Below the pieces are notes generated by a model, which was not told the DNA's origin, did not search any database, and saw only the letters and a list, made by a program, of their open reading frames with translations. A DNA stretch of 60,000 bases from Takakia lepidozioides (taxonomy: Eukaryota > Streptophyta > Takakiopsida > Takakiales > Takakiaceae): contig CM060731.1 of assembly GCA_030704615.1 (NCBI GenBank), forward strand, positions 43,340,001 through 43,400,000, in the 5' to 3' direction. Numbering within the stretch: position 1 is the first letter of the stretch; the number at the start of each line of letters is the position of its first letter. Shown here in pieces: positions 12,806 to 23,451 of the stretch. The position numbers were made by a program, and so were the translations under genes.

Positions 12806-13765
12806 TCACTCAGTGGGAGACGCAGTTGGCTCTCCCTTCTCGGAGTAGAACTGGTATCTGATCTTTGCGCGGTCAAAAATCGCGCAGACCACGAAGGCTT
12901 GGTGAAAGGTGAAAGGTGACCCCAGGCGTACATCTACTACTATGGACTCATCATAATGGTAGTGGATGTTGTACGAGAGTAGTTTGTACACATCATGAAG
13001 CTCTCTGAATATTTGACGCCGCTGGTCCTCATGAACGCGTCTTACTTTAAGCGCAATTCTAAGGGTCCTCATGAACTCCTGATCGCCCACAGTGAGCTCA
13101 CGGATATTGGCTCTAGCGGATCCGTGGTGTGATATTCGCCCACTTGCCACCGATTTCTCCGCCCAATGCTCTGGGCATTTGGAAACACAATTCGTAAATA
13201 TTAATACAAGTGGAGTTCAAAATTAGACATAACAAAAACTTCAATAAATTTCAATTGTTGCGGCGCACTCACCCAAGGCGGAACGCGTCAAGATCGTAGA
13301 ATAAACCGGCAACATCCTATCCACCCAAGCCACCGTCCTCTTCAATTCAATCTTCAGCTCTGAGACCTCAGCAACCCTCAAATCAGTCAAATCAGCCTTA
13401 ATCTTCAGCTCTGAGACCTCAGCAGCCCTCAAATCCGCCTTACTCTTCAGCTCTGAGACCTCAGCAGCCCTCAAATCCGCCTTACTCTTCAGCTCTGAGA
13501 CCTCAGCAGCCCTCAAATCCGCCTTACTCTTCAGCTCTGAGACCTCAGCAGCCCTCAAATCCGCCTTAATCTTCAGCTCTGAGACCTCAGCAGCCCTCAA
13601 ATCCGCCTTAATCTTCAGCTCTGAGACCTCAGCAGTGAGTTCCTCAACCTTCTTGTACAGAGACTCGAATGGTACATCCTCGGAGCTGAACAACCTAGAT
13701 GGCACCAATCTTCGCAAACCCAAAGCATGAAAGCGCACTGAAATCTCCCGCATGGCCGCCATCAT
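12806..13765 (-). CDS. Two-exon gene: coiled-coil protein with mitochondrial-type leader
   Basis: Exon 1 (13273-13765) opens with MMAAMREISV followed by an Arg-rich, acid-free leader ending RLFSSE, typical of a mitochondrial presequence with a cleavage site. Then come seven copies of a 14-residue unit (RAAEVSELKSKADL, i.e. two heptads) that should form a coiled coil. A clean donor (TTGG|GTGAGT at 13272) and acceptor (CAG at 13171-13173) bound a 102-bp intron. Splicing keeps the frame and joins to a globular-looking C-terminal part (12806-13170; HWAEKSVASGRIS, TLRIALKVRRVHEDQRRQ, ending ASPTE). An AG acceptor lies just before the start codon, so a further 5' UTR exon is likely; the frame is also open up to 13834. 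No family was recognised. Role unknown; mitochondrial location is inferred from the leader. It appears intact and lies in the spacer of the inverted repeat. Confidence 0.7.
13340..13633 (-). repeat. 42-bp coding minisatellite
   Basis: Seven copies of a 42-bp unit, recognised by CTTCAGCTCTGAGACCTCAG at 13352, 13403, 13445, 13487, 13529, 13571 and 13613. Spacing is 42 bp except for one 51-bp step that adds three residues (TDL region). Every period is a multiple of three, so the reading frame of the coiled-coil protein is kept. Near-identity of the central copies implies recent expansion or homogenisation. Confidence 0.95.
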
Positions 13766-13869
13766 CCTGCAGTTGCTTACACATGTCAATATGGAAAGTA
13801 GAAGTGGTGATTGAACATAGACCCCTACTCTCAATCAAATTGCCAGCTGAACTGTGCTAATTTCCTTGT

Positions 13870-14880
13870 CAAAGGTGAGGTGGTCTTATTGGGTGACTTC
13901 AATGCCCCACCATTGGGCCTTTTGGTGAGGATGAACTGAATTTCTAATGGAAGACGGTCAGATAAACTGTCCCAAAGAACTTTAACTTTCAACCTTGAAT
14001 AATAGGTCAAAAGGAGACCTAATGCACTGGACCTGTAAAACCACCAAGCTGTTCTTTATGCCCATTTAAGCTGACAAGCTGAGTTCCATACACATCACAA
14101 GGGAATCTACCCATCTATCCTCAATTTTATGGACCTACCAAACTGTAATATATTTTTGGAGCTTCATCATTTCAATACCCATTTTGAGCTGAAAGCCCAA
14201 ACTGAGGAACCATCCATTGTGGATTACCAAGCTTAAGGGATACCGTGGTACCCATGATAAACCATTACGGCATGATTTGATATTACGAACAGAACAGGTA
14301 TCATAGTGGACAAGAGTTTGTTTCCCCACAGTGCCAGTGTGTTGATTGACAGAACTGATATTAGTACCTCTGACCACGTCTTGGTTTGGACTAAGATCAA
14401 AAGGTGTTTCCCCAACACCAAAAGATCTGTGAAATGTTTGATTTGGAAGTGGCACATACAAAAATTTCCAAAATGAAGAGGTCAAGGCTGCATATGTCCA
14501 GGCCTTGCAAGAGGTTCTCCCTCACTTGGTCTATTCGCTCCAAGACTGGCAGTGCAAGAAATGAAGTCAAAAGAGGTGTGGATTCTTGGGAGAGTTTCAT
14601 CTCCTCAGTGGCTGACAAGATCATAGGGAGGACACTAACTATCAAAGTACCTAAAAAGATATGTATGTCAACGTATGCCACAATCATACTCTACACAAAA
14701 CCAAGACAACAACAATGCAAATTCCATTTCAGAAGTGTCTTTTGCCTACCTCTACACATCAGGTCAACTCAGCATGGAGAAAGGAAACAGTGTGCATTAA
14801 TCCGCAGGGATGGTGGTAAGAACAGCAAGCATCCTTTGATGCATTCTATGATTCATATCTAGTTGTGGAAGAAAGAACGA
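13870..14880 (+). mobile_element. Decayed LINE (non-LTR) endonuclease region
   Basis: In the plus frames, with many stops and shifts, one reads VVLLGDFNAPPLGLL (the GDFN motif of the APE-type endonuclease), then TDISTSDHVLVWTKI (the SDH motif), then the linker to reverse transcriptase (IQKF, QALQEVLP). Order and spacing fit the endonuclease of a plant L1-type LINE. No intact frame remains. It starts immediately upstream (in its own sense) next to the coiled-coil gene on the other strand. Confidence 0.7.
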
Positions 14881-16559
14881 AAGAAGCCCACATACAGAGA
14901 CAGAAAAACAGAGCCACAGTAGAGATTGTGGGCAGGACACAATGCGAGTCAGAAATTGAGCGGGAAGATATCTTTTACAAAACAGAGAGACGTACGTTGC
15001 GGAAAGAAAGTGGATGAAGATCTTGGCACTTTCAGAGAAGGCAAGAAGAGCGTCCTTATTCACAGGAATATCCTTCTCTCCTCCCAGTGCGCATGGGCGA
15101 GCTCCGCAAGCTTCCCTTTCACAATTCTCTTCACATTGGCCTGCGGTAGGTCTCACTCTCTGGCCCTGCTGCCGTCCCTCCTCCCCTCTTCTCTCCCTCT
15201 TCCCTTGCAGACTTGTCTTCTCCCAACATCTCTTGTACGGGTTTGACATAGACCTAATTGACAGACAAAATGGTTTAGGATGGGAACATGTTCTCTGTTC
15301 CCAATCAAAATGAGCGTTCAGACGTTCAGACCCGGATCCGCTCCGGCCCACTTCGTCTCCTTCTTAGCTTCCTTGTTGAACCGTCTGCAGGGAACAGGGA
15401 TTCATGATTACAAAAATGTTTTGAAAAAATAAAGTTTAATCAGGATAACAAGGGGTACTCTTTATCCAATTATTTTTCTCATTGCCCCTAATTTTGGTCT
15501 CTTGGAAGTTTGATCCTTGGACCAGTTAAATTTTATTTAATCTAAAGCCAGATAAATATCTGATATGATCCTCTACAATTGTTCACTATATTTTGTGTTC
15601 CTTGAGGTGTAACCGAATACCACTTACACCATTGGGTTTCGACCCTTGGACCACTGGCATGGCAGGTGAAGCCCTCTGTGGCATCATGCCAGCACTAGTG
15701 GTGTGAAACAATGATGATTTATGCAAGTCGCCCTTGTTTAATCTGTAACATATCATGTTATGATTATAGGGCAACATACTGACTTACTTTTTGCCCCAAG
15801 TAAGCCAGTAACACATCATATTATGATGATGTACGTGGCAGCGTAATGGGGGGGCATACTCTTTCGTATGATCAAACGAGCTTTTGACGAACTCTGCATC
15901 CTAAGGGTAACTTCCTGCTGTCAGAAATGAGATGCTCACAGGGAGGAGTTTGGACAAAGAATATGCAGACCACGGTGGTTTGTATAGCCCTACCTGATAA
16001 ACGCATTGGTATGGTAAATGGTCCTAATAATGCGCGGTTCGCAACAATGTTCCCAATATTGTGCACCTGATTGCGCAGTTTGGATGAATGTTATACGTTA
16101 TCATCCAGAACATTCCATCCACTTTCTACCTGTCACTTCCATGCATTCATCCACGCGCTTCATGCTTCTTGCTTCCCGCCTCTGCTCCCCACAGCTGATT
16201 GTCACGAGATCGGGCATTGCCATGGCGTGAACTCCATCGATCTGGCAGAGCAATTACAGACAAGGTCTCCATCAGATCTTCATAAAAATAATTGTCATCA
16301 CATTTTCCACAAAATATCCATGAAATAGGTCAATGCGGTTATGGAATCTGTCTCATACTCAAAATCGTGAACCTTACATCTACAACAATGGAGCGACAAT
16401 GAGGATGTAGCCACGAATGGTCAACTGAAAACAGCAGCGGCAGCATCACAATTGATAGAACAAGGCACTGCTAATGAAGGCACCTTCTTCAACACATTTC
16501 AGCCTATTTTTCCTATTATCAGAGTTGTCCCTAAATTTTCATGTTGAATTCTGCAAGTT
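14881..16559. other. No gene supported
   Basis: Open frames at 14797-15351 on both strands shadow each other over a pyrimidine-rich stretch and are not convincing. The region separates two LINE fragments in the same orientation and may be an insertion into the LINE or diverged LINE sequence. At 16013-16081 it holds the 21-bp motif and an imperfect second copy of its right half (CCAATATTGTGCACCTGATT). Confidence 0.45.
16013..16033 (+). repeat. 21-bp motif, internal spacer copy
   Basis: Identical to 11045-11065 in the same orientation and to 21711-21731 in inverted orientation. With the latter it brackets 16013-21731, which includes the pogo/Tigger transposase relic. Confidence 0.7.
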
Positions 16560-17110
16560 AGCTCGTTGGTGTAAGAGGGCCGGATTTTTTATCTCATAAG
16601 TGGTTTTGATGGGGGCCGTATCAAATCTGAGTACAGGTGGTGAAGCAGTTCAGGATTCCACATCTGTTTGAACTTCCTATTAGACCCGAAGTAAGTACTC
16701 ATTGTGGTTAGCTCCTTTTCAAGGGTATACTGTTTTTTCTCAATGCGGATCACTTTTCTGATTGAATAATGTAAGAGTTTGACAGATTCTTTGAAATTGT
16801 GTGGCAATAATCCACTGATATTCCCAAATAATCAAATCTGAAGGATGAATGTCTATATCCGGTCTCTGTCATTGAAGGATCAACATGTATTATGGGACGG
16901 AAGAGCAAGATCGTTGAGTGCAGGAATGTGGTCAAATTCACTGACACACATGTACAAACTATTAAATATGTGGGTCTATATTTTACGTAGAGATTTACAT
17001 ATCTAAGTACAATGCACATACGTGCACTGAACATAAGGGCCATGTTGTCTATTGGGCAGGTTTTTCCAGCAAATCAAGAGAACTTCCACAAAAGTACAGA
17101 CAAGGCATAC
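16560..17110 (+). mobile_element. Decayed LINE reverse-transcriptase 3' region
   Basis: On the plus strand a broken frame reads KFTDTHVQTIKYVGLYFT, then RFTYLSTMHIRALNIRAMLS. This matches the conserved region after the RT palm in LINEs (the motif usually read as F-KFLG-LTF). Earlier pieces such as LARWCKRAGFFIS fit the preceding segment. Stops at several sites show it is dead. Probably the same LINE insertion as 13870-14880. Confidence 0.55.
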
Positions 17111-17396
17111 AGGAAGGCAATGGCACAACTGCTTCCCAATGAACTGTCAGGATTGCTATAGGTGAAGGGTCGCGGCAAAGATCTAAGGACAGAAAAATTG
17201 GTGTGGAGGCCAACAAGGGTCCCAAGCTTGGAAAACCTATGATTTAGGCCGCATGCGGCAGGTCCTTCTGAAGCTGAAGCAAAATACAGGGTGGATCTGC
17301 TTGCCAATTGTTTGACGTGTGACAAGGGAGATGTATCCACTCTGTTTCTAGGTGTACATGTGCTAAGGGAGAATAGGGTGAATAAGGTAGCACAAA

Positions 17397-18676
17397 ATGG
17401 TGAAAGCGTGCAAGGGGTCTTCTCTGTGGGGGAAGAGAGTTCATCGTGTCATGACACCTGCCCCGAGATTCGAACGAAAATGTAAGGAGCGTGGCAAGTG
17501 GACAGAAGAATCAATGAAAGAAGCTCTCGAAAGCATTCAGTCAGGGCAAATGGGCCTTCGCGCAGCTGCAAGATTGTACAACATTCCTGAATCTACCATC
17601 CACAGCTGGAAAACAAAGAAGGTGACATCCAGGAAACTTGGCCCACCCACTGCTTTGAGACCAGATGAAAGTGCACTGGTGAAATGGTGTGAGGATATGC
17701 AAGTTGTAGCCCATTGTGTATCTTTGCAGATGTTAAAAAGCAAAGTCAAGCAAATTTGTGAAGGTCGTTCCACACCTTTCAAAGCTGGGATGCCCGGGAA
17801 TAAGTGGTGGAGGTTTTTCCAATTGAGGCACCCACACCTTGTTTTGCGGACTCCACAATGACTCGATGTTAAGAGAGCAAAGAATGTGAGTCCAAAGTGA
17901 TGTAGTACCTTCTACAAGTTCATTGGTGAAACATATGCCAGGTCCAAGTTCTTACCATCTCATGTGTGGAATGTCGACGAAACAGGACTTTCAGCAAACA
18001 TAAAGATTGGTAGAGCCAAAATCATTGCAAGGAAAGGAAGCAAGGCAGTTTTGACTAGGAGTTCTGGTAATCGAGAATGGCTGACAGTTGTAGTTTGCAT
18101 CAACGCAAGTGGACAACGGATACCATCTCAATACATTTTTTTTTCTTCTGGAAATTCAATTCGTGATAACTATATCATCAACTGCGAAGCAAGCAGGGGC
18201 AAGAATGAGTGTGTAGCCAAGTGGGTGGATGAATAATGACCTGTTTCATTGAGTGGTTAAAGCACTTTCAGCAGTCCGTGCCTAGAGGAGTAAGTCCTGA
18301 CAACCCACAAATTTTTCTCCTGTTGGATGGCCATGGAAGCCATCTCACAGAGGAGGCTGTGAAAATTGCGCGAGATAAGGGTTTACAAGTGGCCCTACTA
18401 CACCCTCACACTTCACATAGGCTTCAACTATTGGATGTGGCAGTCTTCCGAGCATTCAAGCTAAGGTTCGGCCAGCTGCGGGAAGAGATGATTGCAGCGA
18501 ACCCAAAGTGGTTGAATGGCAATGGCAATAAGGTGGCATTGGCAACTTTGGCATCTCAGGCCCTAGAGGCAGCTTGCACTATGGAGAACATTAAAGCAGG
18601 GTTCCGCAAAACAGGGATATTTCCATTAGATCCACATGCTCTTGACTCTCATATGGGCCCCAAGTACAATATTTGA
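17397..18676 (+). pseudogene. pogo/Tigger-type DDE transposase (broken)
   Basis: The protein starts with a psq-type helix-turn-helix (GKWTEESMKEALESIQ, LRAAARLYNIPESTIHSW), then a CENP-B-like DNA-binding part (KAGMPGNKWWRFFQLRHP), then a DDE_1 catalytic core: first Asp in VWNVDETGLS (about 17975), second in LLLDGHGSHLT (about 18325), third in RLQLLDVAVF (about 18430), closing with GFRKTGIFPLDPHAL. The frame is broken by two in-frame TGA codons between 17858 and 17905 (after RTPQ and after VSPK) and by a shift near 18236 (WVDE then DMTCFIEW). Tc1/mariner-superfamily assignment is firm. An acidic Ser-rich tail may continue to about 18840. Terminal inverted repeats were not identified. Confidence 0.88.
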
Positions 18677-18869
18677 CTCAAATGACCTTGACAGGGGTTC
18701 AACCTCAAGTTCAGGGCATCATGAAGACTCGGGGTCTGACAAAGAATCAACCCATGAGAGCCCTTTTAATGACAACATTGAAAATCCACCAGAGTCTCTC
18801 TTGGACCAACACATTTCTGAGGTATGTGGTGTTCAATAACACCATTGTAACATAAACTCCTTAGGTACC

Positions 18870-19528
18870 TGGAGGCAGCAAAGGTGGAGGTAAATCTTGT
18901 TCCACCGATTCTTTCACTGCTTGCCTATATCTTCTGTTGATGGAGTCTTCGTCACAGTCATTGTCTTGAGGAGCACTTACCTCCTTACCTTTGCGTCGAG
19001 TCCGCCCAGACGATGCTCTTCCGTGCTACTTCTTTCTCCGCCCTTATCCTCTCACGAATTGCTTTGGCAATCTCTTTCTGTTGCCTGCAGTTCTTCTTGC
19101 CTTTTATGACGTTCAGCTTGCTTTTGTTCTTTGTCTTTGGCCCTCTGGAGGCGGCCAACTTCCAATTTCTCAAGCCTTTTTTTCTTCCTTTCCTCTATAT
19201 CAAGTTTGGGTTGTTGGCCAGCTAAGACCTTTGCTTCCTTCTACAACCGTTGCTCTCTCAAATACTCCTCATGCTCCGGGCCAGTGATGCACGCTTGCGA
19301 TGCAATAGTCTGCCCTCGAACTTCTATAATACGAGGTGGCGGGAGGCTTGGTAATGTAAGAAGATCCACAAGTGTCGGCCTAGGCTCATCAATGCTAAGT
19401 TGTGACACACGTTGTCCGGCCTCTTTGAACACCCACCGATTGCAGGTGGTGAGCCGACCTCTCTGAATCAAAGACCACTCGAACTGTGCATGATAGTTTT
19501 CTTGCCAATGAATTTGATCGACAGGCAC
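18870..19528 (-). pseudogene. Degenerate basic coiled-coil fragment, possibly a second transposase tail
   Basis: The minus strand reads MPVDQIHWQENYHAQFEW ... PPPRIIEVRGQTIASQAC ... EHEEYLREQRL, then a stop, then a Lys/Arg/Glu-rich helical stretch (KLDIEERKKKRLEKLEVG, KEQKQAERHKRQEELQATE) that continues in a shifted frame (KEIAKAIRERIRAEKEVARK). Such basic helical tails occur at the C-termini of pogo-like transposases, and it converges on the transposase relic to its left. Family assignment is inference; at least one stop and one shift break it. Confidence 0.4.
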
Positions 19529-20053
19529 TTATAATTAGGTGAGTTGGTTGTTTACACACTCGCCCTGGCTGCAGATTTGATACACTTCACCCCGTGCCCC
19601 TTGAGGCGGAAGAGGATCCAAATCCAGCTCTTTGCAGCAAACTCTAGCTAAAAACTCAACTTGGAACTAGGAAGCAAGCTATAGAGAAGTGTTGAACTAG
19701 ACAAGGTGGTTTGAACACGTGTTCTGGAGAAACGGATGGCACTATTGTACATGAGGATAGAAGACTTATCTTACAGAGACTTGATGTGATGGTTTTGCTT
19801 TCATGACTACATATATCTTGTGCTTGTGTTTGTATCTTTGTCTGACACTCACCTCTCGACCCAATTCATGCTCACCCATTTCCATGTTAAGGCAAACTTT
19901 CGAATGCCTGCTCTTCAAATATAATTTGCACAGTTCATTGATTTTTCGAGGATTTACCGAGTTTCTTCTGACAACAATTTCTGCTCCTGAAACCTAAGGT
20001 TTTTTTTGTGGGAATGAGTACTTATGTGTTGAAGCTTGCATGTGTGGTTGCAG
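19529..20053. other. No gene supported
   Basis: No recognisable exon. The N-terminal exons expected for the syntaxin fragment that follows could not be found here, so the fragment appears to be 5'-truncated. Confidence 0.45.
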
Positions 20054-20995
20054 GGAACAAGATGACATCGGATCTGGATGAGCTGAGTGCTAGCGTGGAG
20101 CGCTTGGGTGATGTTGGACTCACCATTCACGAGGAGTTGTCTGGACAGGTGTTTTCTCACCATTGCCTACTCAGTTGTTTGATTGGGTTGCCAACCTAGT
20201 AGACAATCATAACACATTGGACTCTCAAACTCACGTAGTTATGGGTCTCTCTCTTTCTTCCATCCGTCCTCTCCCCTGACCAGCAGAGTAGGATGTTGTC
20301 TCCATGTGATATGGTCATGGTTGTCTCTCTTGTTTGTGAAATGAGAGCTGATTGGACCTACTTGTGATCCACTCACAGACTCCCCCCCCCTCCCTTAGCT
20401 CGTTTGTCTCTGTTGTTAAGACAGGGGATAGAAGCTTGTTTTCCTTTGGTTGGTTGTGTGTGCCGTAAGCTCGTTGGGGGTCCCATGAGTGGTACAAAGA
20501 ATCTTTTTTCTGATGGTCAAAACTATCGGTCATGGCATGTCATTCACAGCTTGGATAAGGCAAAAACAATAGGTGGACCAATCTGTGTGGGATGCAATGG
20601 TGTTGGCAGGAGAGAATTATTGATGACTTGGCTCATGACATGAACAACACATCTACCAGGCTTGAGTTTGTTCAGGTAGGTCATCTGTCACAGCTACCCT
20701 CCCTTCCTATCCAAGACAATCAAAGAGCTCAGTTTGCCTAGTGAGTGAGCATTTCGTTTGTGTACATGACGGTGTGTGTCAGAGAAATATTTCTTTGAAA
20801 GACTACTTTGCATACATGTTATGCATTAAGCATTGTGACTCGTCTTGAGGTAACAGGGAAATGGGAATGTCTCTGCGGGTTGGTGCGAGAAAAGGTTGGC
20901 TATCGTGATGAAGAAGGCTGGATGGAAGGGACGTGATGATGATTGTCTTTCTGGTCTTATTGACTATTCTCACCTTCCTTGTTGTTTCTGTGTAA
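20054..20995 (+). pseudogene. SYP61-type Qc-syntaxin, 3' exons only, frameshifted
   Basis: SYP61 is a trans-Golgi Qc-SNARE that pairs with other SNAREs in vesicle fusion. Three splice-bounded exons are visible: 20054-20148 (LDELSASVERLGDVGLTIHE, the first half of the SNARE helix, donor GTGTTT), 20610-20675 (ERIIDDLAHDMNNTSTRLEF, with donor GTAGGT) and 20890-20995 (IVMKKAGWKG, then the tail anchor). The hydrophobic anchor MMIVFLVLLTILTFLVVSV followed by TAA is present but in a different frame from the exon's start: the GGACGT before ATGATGATT puts it out of phase by one base. The family is clear from the SNARE signature. The gene lacks the N-terminal Habc-like part, so it is a pseudogene fragment in the inverted-repeat spacer. 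Confidence 0.85.
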
Positions 20996-21701
20996 GCCGT
21001 TTCATGCGCAAAAGTAAAGCTGTATGAGAGTCCTCACATTGCAAATGAAGTCATTGTGAAAACAATAGAATTTGTTCCAAAAAGTGGATTTTGAGGGGGT
21101 TTGATTATGTCTCCAAACCTGAGCTGTGAAGCTGGACAGACAACATGAACCGGATATTCTGGGGATCTACTTACACTTTCAACTTCTTTCCAAAAATAAG
21201 ATTTAAGGCATAGCGAGATAGGTTGTATCTGCGGTGCTCCCTTGTTTCTCCTATCAGCTAGAGTGAGAGTGCAGCCATTGGCTGTCCTGCAATTTTAGTT
21301 GTGACTTTTACCATGAGGGTATAGTCCCTTGTGGAGACTGGAGAGAGAGCCACATAGGCCTGACATTGTCCTTTGTGTCTTATGAAGTACAAATACTTAT
21401 TGGCCTTTGGATGTTTGGTTCCAAGTCAAGAGATTTCATGCATTGTTGGGTCTAGCAATGTATCTCACTCCGGGATCAATGATCATAAACTGAAGAAAAG
21501 AAAATGTGTTTGGTCCTAATATTGCGCACTTGATTGCGCTAGATCCCATACCCATTGCATGAAAACCTGATGGGTTATTCTCAATTTTATAGATTTCACA
21601 TAATGAAAAATATGTATGGGTTGCCAACTGTAAAAAAAAAGACCCATGTAAAAGAAAAACTGAAATTCCATTAGGTTAAGCAAAATGTGACAGGTGCATG
21701 C
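20996..21701. other. No gene supported; relative of 21-bp motif
   Basis: Sequence after the syntaxin fragment with no coding evidence. At 21511-21540 lies TGGTCCTAATATTGCGCAC followed by a second ATTGCGC, a diverged relative of the motif at the arm ends. Confidence 0.45.
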
Positions 21702-21710
21702 TGAAAGTGA

Positions 21711-21731
21711 GCATTATTAGGACCATTTACC
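21711..21731 (-). repeat. 21-bp motif at inner end of right arm
   Basis: Reverse complement of the motif at 11045-11065 and 16013-16033. It forms the innermost part of the right arm. Confidence 0.7.
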
Positions 21732-22712
21732 GTAGTGCGCTTCCATGATGCCTTGTCAAAGTCTTTTTGCCCTTGCAAGTGGCCCCTGGACGTGCTGTGT
21801 TACATTCCAGACAGACCAAGCCTTAGTCACAATTTGGGAGGGCGTGAAGATCATCCCTGAACTACAAGTGACTTGGCACTGACAGGATACAAGGGCTCGA
21901 TCATGATCTGACAGCAATGATCTCTGTACTACAAGCAATTCCGCAGGAATACTTTACAGGAACAATCCTGGAGGTTAAGCAGATTTCTTTCACAAAAATT
22001 GGGAATCCCTTACTTGATCTCTTCAGGGGGTGTCTCAATATTCTATGTGGAAGAGATTGGGGACCTTGCCTATGTGTTACAAGAGGCTGGTATCTCGATT
22101 GTGCAACCTGTATGGCGAAGGATGAATGCTGACAATCTTGATTACTTCTCGAGTGCCCTGCAAGATGCTAAAGTGTTGTCAGGGATTTTACGCTTTGATG
22201 ATGAGCATGCAGCAGTGGAGATCCTTTTGGCATCCTTACCCGAAGGAGTGATTACCTGATTGCTTTAGGGAAGGCTTCCATGTCATGGCGGCTTCTAGAG
22301 TGGATGTGTAAAATACCACTTAATGGAAGTGAAGGCAGACAAGGTATTTATGCAGATCACGACGAAAGGGATGGTGGTTATTGTCATCTTGACAGTCGGT
22401 TAAGATACGGCTTTCTGTTTGAACCAGACACAGCCCCGTGATTTTTTCCTGGATTTCTTGATCTCCTGCAGGGGCCAAGTGGTCTTTTCATCCCTGGAAT
22501 TTGTTGGTTATGTCCCAGTAGAATAACTGGAAGCAGGCTTTCTGGCCTTGCTGATGGACTAACCTTACACTTCTATGATTATATATCAGGGACTCTTGTA
22601 CCATTCTGGTACAGTGAGAATCTTATCAAAATGACTCCAGGAAAGATTATCTGGGACAGGGGATGTTTCAGCGTCTTTTGTGAAACTGGATTGAAACCCT
22701 GGATCTGCCTAT

Positions 22713-23129
22713 GTGTTACGAGGAGCGACGGATTATGTAGATAATACAGGCCGAGATGCTCGGGCAGATGTCGAGATACTCTCTGCGGGGTGCTATCATA
22801 CTGCGTTGAATTTGCAGAAAGGCAATGCCACGATCCAGCAAATGGATCATGACCTGATAGCAGCAGATCCCGTGATGATGAATATGCAGAAAAGGCGGCA
22901 TCCCTGTGTGCCGCAGGGGGAGCCCGGTGCTCTCTTCGCCGAGTCCTCATCCAGGTATGCGCATGGTTTCCACTTTTCAGATTACCACCATGTCCACAAC
23001 CTGGTTGGCTTGCAGCATGTATCTGAAGGGTACGGTGATTATGCTACATTTGTTCCCTGTATCGTAGCCTGCTCCTTGGGTTTTGATGATGTTGTATCCG
23101 ATCTCGATAGCTACATGCAGACAGATTAA
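22713..23129 (+). CDS. Unassigned 138-codon open frame, right-arm copy
   Basis: Translation identical to 9646-10062. Nearby, 21999-22259 reads SSGGVSIFYVEEIGDLAYV to LPEGVIT, the twin of the left-arm trace. The phrase encoding AYVL followed by R or Q occurs in both frames, hinting at an internal duplication. No family was recognised, and it may be non-coding. Confidence 0.25.
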   Translation: MLRGATDYVDNTGRDARADVEILSAGCYHTALNLQKGNATIQQMDHDLIAADPVMMNMQKRRHPCVPQGEPGALFAESSSRYAHGFHFSDYHHVHNLVGLQHVSEGYGDYATFVPCIVACSLGFDDVVSDLDSYMQTD

Positions 23130-23451
23130 TGGTTGATTGTTCCCTGTGGCTGAAATCTTTCCTTAAGGGTGTGGGCCTTGTGAGAAGTTTATTCCCTGTG
23201 ATATGGTTTGTGGTGCATGTGTAGCCAATGGCAATGTAGTTACATTGTTAATGAAGTATTGACTCGAGACATTAACATCACCCTAGAGAGCATCGTGTCC
23301 ACTCTGGCAATGTGCTCTCTAGTTAAACATGCAGGAAGCCTTCCATGGGGGCCCAGACTATTTTTGCCTTGCAGATTATATCAAGGAGTGCTTTGAATCC
23401 TTGGACCCTTCAAGTACTCAAGGGATTTGACTCTATGAAGGGCTTTGTGGT

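Noticed and set aside
14797-15351. Minus-strand 184-codon frame with a plus-strand shadow
   Set aside because: No domain, two strands open together and overlap with LINE debris; considered non-coding.
15630-15700. GGGTTTCGACCC, another B-box-like sequence
   Set aside because: No cloverleaf or SINE structure (A box, tail, target duplication) around it.
22579-22950. Antisense 123-codon frame identical in both arms
   Set aside because: It overlaps another identical frame on the opposite strand; identity reflects the inverted repeat, not coding.
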